DNA from: Anaerolineales bacterium
GTDB lineage: Bacteria; Chloroflexota; Anaerolineae; 4572-78; NAK82
NCBI GenBank assembly: GCA_024643945.1
Contig: JAHELX010000041.1
Location: 1 to 16,331, forward strand
Length of the DNA stretch: 16,331 bases
Direction: 5' to 3'
The notes beneath the pieces were generated by a model. That model ran no database searches, was not told the DNA's origin, and saw only the letters and a list, made by a program, of their open reading frames with translations. The position numbers were made by a program, and so were the translations under genes. This document shows, piece after piece, positions 6,217 to 13,944 of the stretch. How positions within the stretch are numbered: position 1 is the stretch's first letter; every line of letters starts with the position of its first letter.

Positions 6217-8914
6217 GTAATGACCAGATGAGACCGCCCAACCCAAGCAGTAGAGTGACGGCGCTGATCCAGGCCCCCCAGCGCACCGAAGTCGGGCGAT
6301 AGCTAAATTCCACGCGATGCCTGCCAGGCTCCAGCCGGACGGCTCGGAACAACACGTCGGCGCGCAGTATCTGCGCTGGCTTCCCGTCTACAGTGGCATG
6401 CCAGCCAGGGTAAAAGGTGTCGGTCAATAGCAGGTAGCCACCGACGTCGGTCGTCACGTCCACGATTACCTCTTCTGGCCTGTAACTCACGATCTCCGTC
6501 TGATCGGGGCGGGCCGCTGCTACCTTTCCCTCGCTGACCAGCGGCTCTCCGCTGGCCAGGATGGCGGTCTGCGCCGGGTCAAAGGCCGGGTCGCGCAGAC
6601 GGGTGATTGCCTGGTCGTCGTCGGCGACGACTTCCGCCTGGTGCACGACGAAGGCGCGCGGTAGCACATCCAGGTTCTCATAGATTTTTACGTCGCCGGA
6701 GTGGACCAGCCGGTAGTGCCCCTCGGTGGACAAGGTCACCTGGCGGCTGGTGGTGGTACGCGTGTCCACCAGGCTGAGGCCGCGCAGGACGAACTCCCCG
6801 GCTGGGGCAACCCCTGATACCGAAATCGCCGTCAGCCGCCGGGGGGCGTCGAGGGGGAACAGCATAATGTAGTCGCTGCCTGCCGGGTCGTCACGCCAGG
6901 TATGTCCTACACGCGCCTGCCGATGGGCTACATCGTCGCCGTAGTGTCCCTGACTGGTGTCCTGCCCGGCCAGTAACTCAAACGTCTCCGACCAGCCACT
7001 GCCGTCGGTGGCAGTAATGCGGGCCACCGGCGTGCCGTCGGGCAGATCGCGTGCGCCTTCCAGGTGCGAGATCACGCCCAGGGCGGTGGTCGGAAAATCG
7101 GGTAAGTCTGTCGTGCCCACGCTGGGCACACCGCCTGGGCTCAACCGGGCGGAGAATTGCAGGTCGTAAAACACGTCGTCGATCCACACGTCGAACACTT
7201 TGTCGGTGATGACGTATTTTACCCCCAACAGCGACAGCAGCCGGCCCGGCGGCACCGCCCGCAGATTCTCCCGTAGCCGGCCGTCCACTGACAGGTGCTC
7301 ATCATCGAGGAACAGGCGCTCCATGGTCACAAAGTTGTGCAGGGGCAGCAATCCACCGTCGTAGCCGTCCACGCTGTACAGCCCGTAGAGCAATGGAAGG
7401 TTATAGAAGAGGACCTCCTTCTCTTTGGCAGCGACGACGTAATCGTAAATTGCCTTATCGGGGAGTTGGCCGGCGAAGATGGCACGCATCTCCGCCAGGT
7501 CGCCTGGGTCGTAGACGATGCCCGACAGACTGAGGAAGCGGCCCAGGCCAGGCTCCGTTTTGAGGTGGGCGATAGAAGGGCGCAGGAAAGTAAAGGCCTC
7601 GGGAGCCGTCGGCTGCTTATAACGCAGTCCCTGGCTGGCCAGAAATAATTCAATGCACACCAGTGCCATCAAAATTGGAGATTGGAAACCGGAGATTCGG
7701 CTGATTTTGAGATTTGATATTTGCTCCATCCCAATCCCGGCAAGTACGGCAACGCCGAAGGCGTAGAATAACATCCAGCGGGCAGGGGCGCGAAAGAGAT
7801 CGAAGCCGGGGATGAGCTTGTAAAGCACAAAATAGGCCGGATTGAAGCCTCCCAGCCCCAGGAAGAGGCCCATAGCTGCCAGCAGCGCGAAGAAGCGCGT
7901 GCCCGGCCGTCGTCGCCATCCGCGCAGCAGTCCGAAGGACGCCAGCCCCAATCCGATCACCCCCACGTAGGCTACGTATTCGCTGTAAGCTTCGCCGAAG
8001 ATCTGCGACAAGTCAACGCCAAAGGGAGGCAGCAGCGTGAAATGCAATAGCCAGGGCCGCAGGCTGAAGGAGACCGCCTCTCGATAGGGCAACCCCCCAC
8101 TGCGTACCGAGAGACGCGACAATTCAAGCGTAGGCAGGATTTGCACTGCTGCCAACAATATCGCAACAGCGATTGCGGTAGCGAAGACGAGGAGGTGTGG
8201 AAGGCGAGCCTTGAGGCTTGAAACTCGGAGTCTGAGATTTGACTCCTGCGTGTCCCGGCCCGCGTGGCGTAGCCAGGACGGGCTCCCTCCAGCCACCGCG
8301 TAAATTCCCAGCCCTACCAGGCAAATATAAGTCGCCTGCGCGTGCCCGGCCAGGATCATCAACGTAATGACCAATCCCAACCCCAGCGTTGGGGCTACAC
8401 GCCGCCGGCTCTCAGTCGATACGTCGAGCAGCAGAAACGTCCACGGCAGCCAGGCGATGACGTTGAGTTGGTTGACATGCTCCGTCTGCGCGCCGACGAA
8501 GCCTCCCAGCGCAAAGATGACGGCTGCGGTCAGCGCGCCGGGCCAGCTCAGCTTCAGTGAACGGCGGGTGTAGGCCAGCGTCCCCAACCCTGCCAGGACC
8601 ACGTGTAACACGATGGATGCCGCCACCTGTTTGGGTGCCGGGAGCCAGAGAAACAACCAGTGAAGCGGATAGAGAACCGCCGTCTGCATATTGGCCAGGA
8701 GAGGCACGCCCATAAAGAGGTGTGGATTCCACAAAGGGAAGTGTCCGGCGCGCAATGCCTGGGCCACGTAGGCCTTGTACGGATAGAAGTACAAAAAAGA
8801 GTCCACGCCAACCAGAATGAGGTTGGTGAAGATGAGCCTCCAAAAGAAAAGAAGGGGCAATGCGACTATAACCAGGGTTGATGCGGCTACAGGCAGGCGC
8901 CTGGTACGTTTCAT
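6191..8914 (-). CDS. YfhO-type multi-spanning membrane protein
   Basis: This 907-aa integral membrane protein has about ten or more hydrophobic segments in residues 10-430, then a large domain presumed to be outside the membrane, and a final helix near 881-898. Family signs are an early aspartate motif GVDSFLYFYPYK (36-47), FPLWNPHLFMG (59-69), a FRAPARWM motif (374-381), and the C-terminal TDTFYPGWHATVDGKP (831-846) typical of YfhO/DUF6541-like proteins. YfhO relatives are GT-C-like and are tied to glycosylation of lipid-linked cell-wall polymers. The ATG at 8914 overlaps the upstream TGA (ATGA) and has a GAGGAG ribosome binding site. A longer frame to 9115 would overlap the upstream gene by 200 bp and is unlikely. 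Residues 209-237 and 398-415 are encoded by short repeats and look like recent in-frame insertions. Substrate unknown. Confidence 0.87.
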   Translation of the reverse strand: MKRTRRLPVAASTLVIVALPLLFFWRLIFTNLILVGVDSFLYFYPYKAYVAQALRAGHFPLWNPHLFMGVPLLANMQTAVLYPLHWLFLWLPAPKQVAASIVLHVVLAGLGTLAYTRRSLKLSWPGALTAAVIFALGGFVGAQTEHVNQLNVIAWLPWTFLLLDVSTESRRRVAPTLGLGLVITLMILAGHAQATYICLVGLGIYAVAGGSPSWLRHAGRDTQESNLRLRVSSLKARLPHLLVFATAIAVAILLAAVQILPTLELSRLSVRSGGLPYREAVSFSLRPWLLHFTLLPPFGVDLSQIFGEAYSEYVAYVGVIGLGLASFGLLRGWRRRPGTRFFALLAAMGLFLGLGGFNPAYFVLYKLIPGFDLFRAPARWMLFYAFGVAVLAGIGMEQISNLKISRISGFQSPILMALVCIELFLASQGLRYKQPTAPEAFTFLRPSIAHLKTEPGLGRFLSLSGIVYDPGDLAEMRAIFAGQLPDKAIYDYVVAAKEKEVLFYNLPLLYGLYSVDGYDGGLLPLHNFVTMERLFLDDEHLSVDGRLRENLRAVPPGRLLSLLGVKYVITDKVFDVWIDDVFYDLQFSARLSPGGVPSVGTTDLPDFPTTALGVISHLEGARDLPDGTPVARITATDGSGWSETFELLAGQDTSQGHYGDDVAHRQARVGHTWRDDPAGSDYIMLFPLDAPRRLTAISVSGVAPAGEFVLRGLSLVDTRTTTSRQVTLSTEGHYRLVHSGDVKIYENLDVLPRAFVVHQAEVVADDDQAITRLRDPAFDPAQTAILASGEPLVSEGKVAAARPDQTEIVSYRPEEVIVDVTTDVGGYLLLTDTFYPGWHATVDGKPAQILRADVLFRAVRLEPGRHRVEFSYRPTSVRWGAWISAVTLLLGLGGLIWSLQKKDLRGL
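7671..7723 (-). repeat. AT-rich TCAAATCTCA repeat, copy in the YfhO gene (residues about 398-415)
   Basis: On the minus strand this stretch is a run of CAAAT/TCAAATCTCA/CCAATCTCC units in GC-rich surroundings. It is in frame and encodes QISNLKISRISGFQSPIL between two membrane segments. It shares the 10-mer TCAAATCTCA (plus-strand TGAGATTTGA at 7708-7717) with two other copies, at 8233-8242 and 9809-9818. Confidence 0.65.
8210..8246 (-). repeat. TCAAATCTCA repeat, second copy in the YfhO gene
   Basis: The minus strand reads through TCAAATCTCA (plus TGAGATTTGA at 8233-8242) followed by related degenerate units. It encodes SNLRLRVSSLKARL, a polar loop of the YfhO protein. It directly abuts the GC-rich repeat at 8254-8283, so two repeat types have accumulated at one permissive loop. 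Confidence 0.55.
8254..8283. repeat. 30-bp GC-rich repeat, copy 2 (inside the YfhO gene)
   Basis: This copy shares CCCGGCCCGC at its left end and CAGGNCGGGC at its right end with the intergenic copy at 6103-6132. Here it is in frame and encodes part of GGSPSWLRHAGRDTQ (residues 209-223), a segment atypical for a membrane protein. It shows that this family enters coding sequence without breaking the frame. Confidence 0.6.
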
Positions 8915-10479
8915 CGCGTCTCCTCTATGCGGTACACGATGAACGAGACGCTGCCGTCGTCCCGGAATGTACGATGCACCTCCCGCAGGGTCAGGCCGGC
9001 TGCAGCCAGTGCCAGTCGTGCCTCGGTGGACGAGTGCCAACTGGGGAAAACGACGTACCGCCGGGCGCCTGGGCGCGCAGCCGCCTGAGCAGCCAGGTCG
9101 GCCGGGGAGGTCCATGCGCGGAAATCATAAGGACTGCCCCACAGGTAAAAGCGCCAATGCCAGCCCAGCCAGCGATGGTAAAGGGTGGTGTCGGCCGGGA
9201 TGCTATGGAGATAAGCCACGACCTGTTCGATGCCCTGGTAAGCGCCGTGGTCTCCGCCGATGGGGAAGCGACTGGCCGCTGCGTCACGGATGGGATGGAG
9301 TGTGAATGACAGCATCCAGAGGACGAACAATGTGGAGAGAAAATTAGGGAGTGGCCAGTTTTTGAGCAAACGCTGGGGAAGGGTCAACACCCGAGCCAGG
9401 AGCAAGGCCAGCAGCGGCACGAGTCCCAACAAGTAACGATCCCATACTTGGAAAGCCACAAGAGAGTGGCCAAGCAGGAAGAACGTGGTAAACACCAGCA
9501 GAACCAGATCGGCCTGCTCCCCGCTCCCTTTAAGGGAGAGGGGCCGGGGGAGAGGGGCAATCATATCCACCACTACCAACAAAGGCAACCCCACCAGCAA
9601 GGCTGCATTCAACACCGGAGAGCCGGTGGCGTAGCGCAGCAGATTCCAAAAACCGAGCAACCGTCCCCAGATTGTCACTGGCGTCAGTGACAGCCCCCCA
9701 TAGCTCACCAGGCTTTGCGCCAGGAAGCCGGGCTGTCGCGCCCGGGCCACATCCCAGCCGATGGCAAGGCCCAGCACAGCCAGATAGGCCACCCCAAACG
9801 ACACAACTTGAGATTTGAAATTTGCTGATTTGATATTTGATAGGTATCCCAACCCCAACACCAGGGGCACAAAGAAAACTCCTTGCTGTTTGGTGATGGC
9901 TGCCAGGCCCAAAAAGATGCCCGCCCATCCCCAATGTCCCCGGACCGTCGCCAGGCAACCGGCCAACACCCAGGCAACCATCATGGGATCGGTGAAGGCA
10001 GTAGGGGCGAATAGAATGCTATAGGGCGAGGCGGCCAGCAAGAAAGCTGCTAGCAAACCCACGCCCCGGCCATAAAGGGACCGTCCCAGCGCGTAAATCA
10101 GCCCCACGCTGACCACGCTGGCAACCAATGATGGCAATCGAGCTGCCACCTCAGTGGGGCCGAAGAGGACGAAGCTGAGGGCCTGGATGTAGGGAAAGAG
10201 AGGCGGCTTATCCACCGGTGAGCTACTGAGCAGCAGATCGCGTCCGCTGGCGATGTCCAGGCCCCAACTGCTATAGATCGCCTCGTCGCGGTGAAAGCGA
10301 TTGGAGGCCATGGGGCCGAGAGGCGCTAGCAGAGCGAGGGCGATAACAATACTAATTGCGATGATGGCTGCTTGTTCTGAAGTGAGCACTTGCATCAGCC
10401 GTTTGCATATAGCCTGCGTGCCCAATAGAGCGCGATAGGCAGCGGGAGGAGGTTCAGCAGCGGGAGAGAGTCGCATCAT
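8911..10479 (-). CDS. PMT/ArnT-like membrane glycosyltransferase (GT-C fold)
   Basis: This 522-aa protein probably transfers a sugar from a polyprenyl-phosphate donor to a glycan or lipid on the outer face of the membrane. A first membrane segment (about 37-56) is followed by the acidic loop motif HRDEAIYSSWG (63-73), with Asp65 and Glu66 the likely catalytic or metal residues of the PMT/GT39-GT83 group. KPPLFPYIQA (91-100), TKQQGVFF (196-203) and DRYLLGLVPLLALLLA (347-362) are further family signs. About ten membrane segments and a C-terminal soluble part of about 120 residues can be seen. It is the first gene of an operon with the YfhO gene (ATGA overlap at 8911-8914). The ATG at 10479 has no good ribosome binding site but lies where transcription should start, suggesting a leaderless mRNA. 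Residues 212-224 and 307-322 come from inserted repeats. Confidence 0.86.
   Translation of the reverse strand: MMRLSPAAEPPPAAYRALLGTQAICKRLMQVLTSEQAAIIAISIVIALALLAPLGPMASNRFHRDEAIYSSWGLDIASGRDLLLSSSPVDKPPLFPYIQALSFVLFGPTEVAARLPSLVASVVSVGLIYALGRSLYGRGVGLLAAFLLAASPYSILFAPTAFTDPMMVAWVLAGCLATVRGHWGWAGIFLGLAAITKQQGVFFVPLVLGLGYLSNIKSANFKSQVVSFGVAYLAVLGLAIGWDVARARQPGFLAQSLVSYGGLSLTPVTIWGRLLGFWNLLRYATGSPVLNAALLVGLPLLVVVDMIAPLPRPLSLKGSGEQADLVLLVFTTFFLLGHSLVAFQVWDRYLLGLVPLLALLLARVLTLPQRLLKNWPLPNFLSTLFVLWMLSFTLHPIRDAAASRFPIGGDHGAYQGIEQVVAYLHSIPADTTLYHRWLGWHWRFYLWGSPYDFRAWTSPADLAAQAAARPGARRYVVFPSWHSSTEARLALAAAGLTLREVHRTFRDDGSVSFIVYRIEETR
9519..9557. repeat. GC-rich palindromic element inserted in frame in the glycosyltransferase gene
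   Basis: CTCCCTT (9524-9530) and AAGGGAG (9532-9538) form a palindrome around one T. After one mismatch on each side it extends to CCCC (9519-9522) and GGGG (9540-9543), and a second GGGG-rich block follows to 9557. On the minus strand it encodes PLPRPLSLKGSGEQ (residues 309-322), placed between two membrane segments. Palindromes translated as PLPRPLS(L/P)KG-type peptides occur in many bacterial genomes, as I recall; that this is a dispersed element is inference. Confidence 0.65.
9806..9842 (-). repeat. TCAAATCTCA repeat, copy in the glycosyltransferase gene
   Basis: On the minus strand the stretch contains CAAATATCAAATC and TCAAATCTCA (plus TGAGATTTGA at 9809-9818). The 13-mer CAAATATCAAATC is shared with the copy at 7671-7723 in the neighbouring gene. 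It encodes YLSNIKSANFKSQ (about 212-224), a polar insert between two hydrophobic segments. Confidence 0.65.
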
Positions 10480-10485
10480 ATACTC

Positions 10486-10515
10486 ATTCTACCACGTCTC
10501 GTACCTTTGTAGCAA
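10486..10515 (-). promoter_or_regulatory. Promoter of the glycosyltransferase-YfhO operon (possibly leaderless)
   Basis: On the minus strand, TTGCTA (10515-10510) and TAGAAT (10491-10486) are separated by 18 bp and resemble sigma-70 -35 and -10 boxes. The expected transcription start, about 7 bp downstream, falls on or next to the ATG at 10479. This agrees with the lack of a ribosome binding site. The MITE-like element lies only 7 bp upstream of the -35 box. Confidence 0.5.
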
Positions 10516-10522
10516 GGATGTA

Positions 10523-10682
10523 GCTCACCTTCCAGCAATTCCAAATTTGGCCGCCCAGCTGCAGGTGCAACGCACTTTTCGCTCTTCAAGAGGCTGAAAT
10601 CACGACGAAATATCGCCTTTGCGCCGGGTCAAGTGCGTTGCACCTGTCCGTCTCGATCAAATTTGGAATTGCTGCTCACCTT
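10523..10682. mobile_element. MITE-like non-coding element flanked by a 9-bp direct repeat
   Basis: GCTCACCTT occurs at 10523-10531 and again at 10674-10682, as expected for a target-site duplication. Between the copies lie about 142 bp. Outer inverted arms CAGCAATTCCAAATTTG (10533-10549) and CAAATTTGGAATTGCTG (10658-10674) are perfect over 17 bp; the last base of the right arm is shared with the direct repeat, so the true duplication may be 8 bp. Inner arms CAGGTGCAACGCACTT (10562-10577) and AAGTGCGTTGCACCTG (10631-10646) are perfect over 16 bp. The 53-nt centre has no ORF. The structure fits a small non-autonomous transposon that needs a transposase encoded elsewhere. The family is unassigned. 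It sits between two divergent genes, close to the minus-strand promoter. Confidence 0.75.
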
Positions 10683-10720
10683 GTGCTACTTTTTGCACTG
10701 AAATCTAATTGAATCTGTTC

Positions 10721-10749
10721 TTGTCTGTCAGGCTCGACTGTGATACAAT
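10721..10749 (+). promoter_or_regulatory. Sigma-70-type promoter of the histidine kinase gene
   Basis: TTGTCT (10721-10726) and TACAAT (10744-10749) are separated by 17 bp, and a TG two bases before the -10 (10741-10742) gives an extended -10. Transcription should start near 10756, leaving a leader of about 80 nt before the TTG start codon. Confidence 0.6.
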
Positions 10750-10784
10750 GAGTAAGGTACGATTAACGGGCTATCTGTTCCACC

Positions 10785-10828
10785 TGCAAGTGACCCTTGC
10801 ATTTCCCCAAGCCGAACAAGTGGGGAGG
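10785..10828 (+). promoter_or_regulatory. Leader hairpins, one covering the kinase ribosome binding site
   Basis: TGCAAG (10785-10790) pairs with CTTGCA (10796-10801). TCCCCA (10804-10809) pairs with TGGGGA (10821-10826) and can extend by two U-G pairs to 10828. The second stem contains the whole ribosome binding site GGGGAGG (10822-10828). With the rare TTG start, this predicts low or conditional translation of the kinase. Confidence 0.45.
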
Positions 10829-10836
10829 CGTGACGC

Positions 10837-13800
10837 TTGGACGTAAACGGCTATGCTCAACCCTGGCGGGTGATGCAAGAAATTGATACCCTCTTGATGA
10901 ATACCATCCCCTGGTCGGAACGATTGGAACAGATTGGGCATACTCTGCTGCGTCTGTTTGACGGCGATGCCATCTGGCTGCTGACCGCGCCACCGATTAG
11001 TGGGATTGCATGTGGTATCATCAGATCGCCGTTGGCTCGCAAGCGCAACGCCTATGTGATTCTTACTGACCTGGCCCCGCCGTCCATCCTCGCCGATCCT
11101 GGCAGCCCCCTCACCCAGATCTTGCACGAGGGCGTCCCGCGCATGGCTGACGAACTGCCCTTTATCGACGGCCATCTCGACCATGATCTGGCCGATGCCT
11201 TGCTGCAGACGTTGGATGTTCGTCCTTCATTGATTGTGCCTTTATTGGTCGGCGGCGAGCCTGTCGGCGCAATGGTCATAGCTAACCGGGACCCCCCATC
11301 TCCCAAATTACCCATTGAGATTCTGCAAGCCATCGGCGAGCACCTGGGAGTGACACTCCAGAGTGCCTTTCTGCGCGACGCTTCTCGCCACCAGGCTGAA
11401 GCGTTGGCTACTCTCAATCGCATCGCGCATACCATTACCTCCAGCCTGGATATCGAGGAAGTCATTCAGCGCACGATGGCCGGCATCAACGAGATTCTCG
11501 ACGTTGAGGCTGGTTCCTTACTCCTGGTAGACGAACAAACGCAAGAGCTGTATTTCAAGATCACCCTGCGGGGTGAGAACAAAAGCGTCACTGCGTTTCG
11601 GCTCCAACCGGGCCAGGGCATCGCTGGTTGGGTGGTCGCCCATCGCCGGCTGGCCCTCGTCAATGACGTAAGCACTGATCCCCGTTTCTACAGCAAGATC
11701 GACGAAGCCATCGGATTCAAAACCAAATCCGTGTTATGTGCGCCGCTGATTGTTCAGGGGAGGTCAATCGGCGCCCTGGAAGTGATCAACAAACGACAAG
11801 GTTATTTCACACTCGATGACCAGGAACTTTTGACCTCGATGTGCGCTTCGTTGGCTGTCGCCCTACAAAACGCTAGTCTTTACCAGGAGGCGCAAGAACG
11901 AGCTGAGCGCACTGCCATTATCAGCGACATCACCACTGCCATTAACGCCAGCCTGAGTCTACCCGAAGCTGGTCAAGCTATTGCGGCCTATTTGCACAAG
12001 CTTGTTCCTTTTGACTACGCCAACGTGTGCCTTCTCGACGATAACAGCCGCCACTTGCAGGTTTACAACCTTACCGGGCAAACCGGGCGCGGTGGCCGGA
12101 ATTCCAAGACCATCCCCTTCGAAGGCTCTGGGCTGGAGTGGATTGTTCAGCACAACGAGGCGCGGCTGTTAGACCTGGCGAGGAAAGAGAACCAAAGACT
12201 TGGTGTATGCTTTGACTCCAACGCCGCTATGCACCAGATAGTCAGCGTGCCCCTGGTAGCTCAACAAAGGGTACGCGGGGTCATCAACCTGGCCAGCGCC
12301 CAACCTCATACATATACCTTGGCTGATCTGCAGACCTTAGAACAAATTGCGCCTCAACTGGCTGTGGCCATTGAGAAAGCACGTCTCTTTGATCTGATGG
12401 AACGGCGCACGGCAGAGTTGCAGACGCTGAATCGGATGGGAGAACGCCTGGTCGCGACCACTGACACTGAACGCATCCTGAGTGTGGCCCTGGCCTTTGT
12501 ACCCCACCTGGTTCCAGGTGATATTCACGCTTTGCTTATGCTGGACGAGGATGGGGGACATTGGGGCATTAACCTTCCCTTCACCGCCGAAGAGTCGTTT
12601 CTCAACGAGATCATCGAAGAGATGAGCAGCACCCTGGTCCCGTTGATCGAAGCCGATGGGCTGTCCCTTGTGCGCCGCAATGTGATCGCCGGGCAAAAAC
12701 CAATGCCTGAAGACTGGGCACCGGTCGCCACACTGACATTGCCCATCCTCACTCGTCTGGGGCCGGCCGGGGTGGCTTACCTGGCCTCAAGCAAAACAGA
12801 AGATTTCGCGGGCGATGCCTTGCGCGTCTTCTCGTTGGTGGTGTCGCAAATAGCGGCTGCCATTGAGAATGCGCGGCTCTTCCGTGAAATAGAGAGAGAA
12901 CGTGCTCGCCTGTCGGCTTTTCTCTCGAGCACCACCGATATGATCATCGTTGTAGATCGCGCGGGTCGCATTGTCCTGGCTAACCCGGCTGCCCGCGAAG
13001 TCTTCGAAGAGGGCAAAAAGTGGGAGAATCACCAGTTGTCAGAGGTCGTTCACAATGAGGCTCTGCTAGATCTGTTTGGTAAAGCTCGGCGACACCAGGC
13101 CACTTTTGGCGAAGTGCCGCTGCCAGATGGCCGTACCCTCTATGCCAGCTTATCCCCTATAACCGGCGGTGACGAGCAAATCGCTGGCTGGGTGGCAGCC
13201 ATGCAAGACGTCACATATCTAAAAGAACTGGATCAGATGAAGACAGATTTCATCAATGCCGTCTCTCACGATCTGCGCTCTCCCCTGTCGGGCATTCTCA
13301 TCGCCACGCACCTGGTCTCTCAAGCGGGTGAGGTGAACAAAGATCAACGGGAATTTCTGCAGACCATCGAACATCGGGTGGGCGCGATGACCGAGTTGAT
13401 AGATGATTTGCTGGATGCGGCTCGCATTGAAGCCGGTATTGATATGGAGACGGAACCTTGTGCCATCGTCCCGCTTGTAACTCAGATCGTGAACCAGCTT
13501 GAGGAGCAAATCCAGGACAAAAAACTCCGGATTGATGTCAAGGCCAGTGTGAACCTGCCACCCGTGTTAGGTAATGCCCGGCGCCTGCGGCAGGTATTGT
13601 CGAACCTGATTGGCAACGCCATTAAATACACGCCCGCAGGCGGACGGATAACCGTCACTGCCAGTTGCAATCACGACGAGATGCTGGTCTCCGTCCAAGA
13701 TACTGGGATAGGCATCCCCACGGCTGACCAACCGCATATCTTTGACAAGTTCTACCGCGTACAGCGACCTGAGATGGCCGGCATTAAGGGGACCGGCCTG

Positions 13801-13935
13801 GGATTAGCCATCACCCGCTCGATTGTGGAAAAACTCGGCGGGCGTATCTGGGTTCAGAGTGAACTAAATGTGGGCAGTACCTTTTCGTTTGCACTGCCCA
13901 CTTTCAAAGAAGACATGGAGACTGAGGGAATATAG
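10837..13935 (+). CDS. Soluble multi-GAF/PAS sensor histidine kinase
   Basis: This 1032-aa protein has no membrane segment, so it should sense an intracellular signal or a partner. In order: GAF-like about 25-178, GAF 205-345 (best match, with LQPGQGIAGWVV at 256-267 and CAPLIVQGRSIGALEVIN at 301-318), GAF-like 369-515, weaker GAF-like 545-680, PAS about 696-795, HisKA with SHDLRSPLSG (phospho-acceptor His811), and HATPase with N-box NLIGNAIKY (923-931), G1 DTGIGI (955-960), F-box FDKFYRV (969-975) and G2 GTGLGL (985-990). All kinase residues are present, so it is probably active. The TTG at 10837 is chosen because GGGGAGG lies 8 nt upstream; the next ATG (10873) has no such site. No receiver domain or response regulator lies in the window, so it is an orphan here. 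It ends 9 bp from the convergent prfB stop. Confidence 0.92.
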   Translation: MDVNGYAQPWRVMQEIDTLLMNTIPWSERLEQIGHTLLRLFDGDAIWLLTAPPISGIACGIIRSPLARKRNAYVILTDLAPPSILADPGSPLTQILHEGVPRMADELPFIDGHLDHDLADALLQTLDVRPSLIVPLLVGGEPVGAMVIANRDPPSPKLPIEILQAIGEHLGVTLQSAFLRDASRHQAEALATLNRIAHTITSSLDIEEVIQRTMAGINEILDVEAGSLLLVDEQTQELYFKITLRGENKSVTAFRLQPGQGIAGWVVAHRRLALVNDVSTDPRFYSKIDEAIGFKTKSVLCAPLIVQGRSIGALEVINKRQGYFTLDDQELLTSMCASLAVALQNASLYQEAQERAERTAIISDITTAINASLSLPEAGQAIAAYLHKLVPFDYANVCLLDDNSRHLQVYNLTGQTGRGGRNSKTIPFEGSGLEWIVQHNEARLLDLARKENQRLGVCFDSNAAMHQIVSVPLVAQQRVRGVINLASAQPHTYTLADLQTLEQIAPQLAVAIEKARLFDLMERRTAELQTLNRMGERLVATTDTERILSVALAFVPHLVPGDIHALLMLDEDGGHWGINLPFTAEESFLNEIIEEMSSTLVPLIEADGLSLVRRNVIAGQKPMPEDWAPVATLTLPILTRLGPAGVAYLASSKTEDFAGDALRVFSLVVSQIAAAIENARLFREIERERARLSAFLSSTTDMIIVVDRAGRIVLANPAAREVFEEGKKWENHQLSEVVHNEALLDLFGKARRHQATFGEVPLPDGRTLYASLSPITGGDEQIAGWVAAMQDVTYLKELDQMKTDFINAVSHDLRSPLSGILIATHLVSQAGEVNKDQREFLQTIEHRVGAMTELIDDLLDAARIEAGIDMETEPCAIVPLVTQIVNQLEEQIQDKKLRIDVKASVNLPPVLGNARRLRQVLSNLIGNAIKYTPAGGRITVTASCNHDEMLVSVQDTGIGIPTADQPHIFDKFYRVQRPEMAGIKGTGLGLAITRSIVEKLGGRIWVQSELNVGSTFSFALPTFKEDMETEGI

Positions 13936-13944
13936 TCGATTCAA

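Noticed and set aside
8377..8396. Small palindrome CCCCAGCGTTGGGG inside the YfhO gene
   Set aside because: It encodes an ordinary hydrophobic segment (GVAPTLGLG) and is short enough to arise by chance in GC-rich coding sequence.
6191..9115. Longer YfhO start at 9115
   Set aside because: It would overlap the glycosyltransferase gene by about 200 bp. The ATG at 8914 has a ribosome binding site and the usual ATGA overlap.
13936..13944. Terminator between the convergent kinase and prfB genes
   Set aside because: The gap is only 9 bp with no hairpin or T-run; the transcripts probably overlap.
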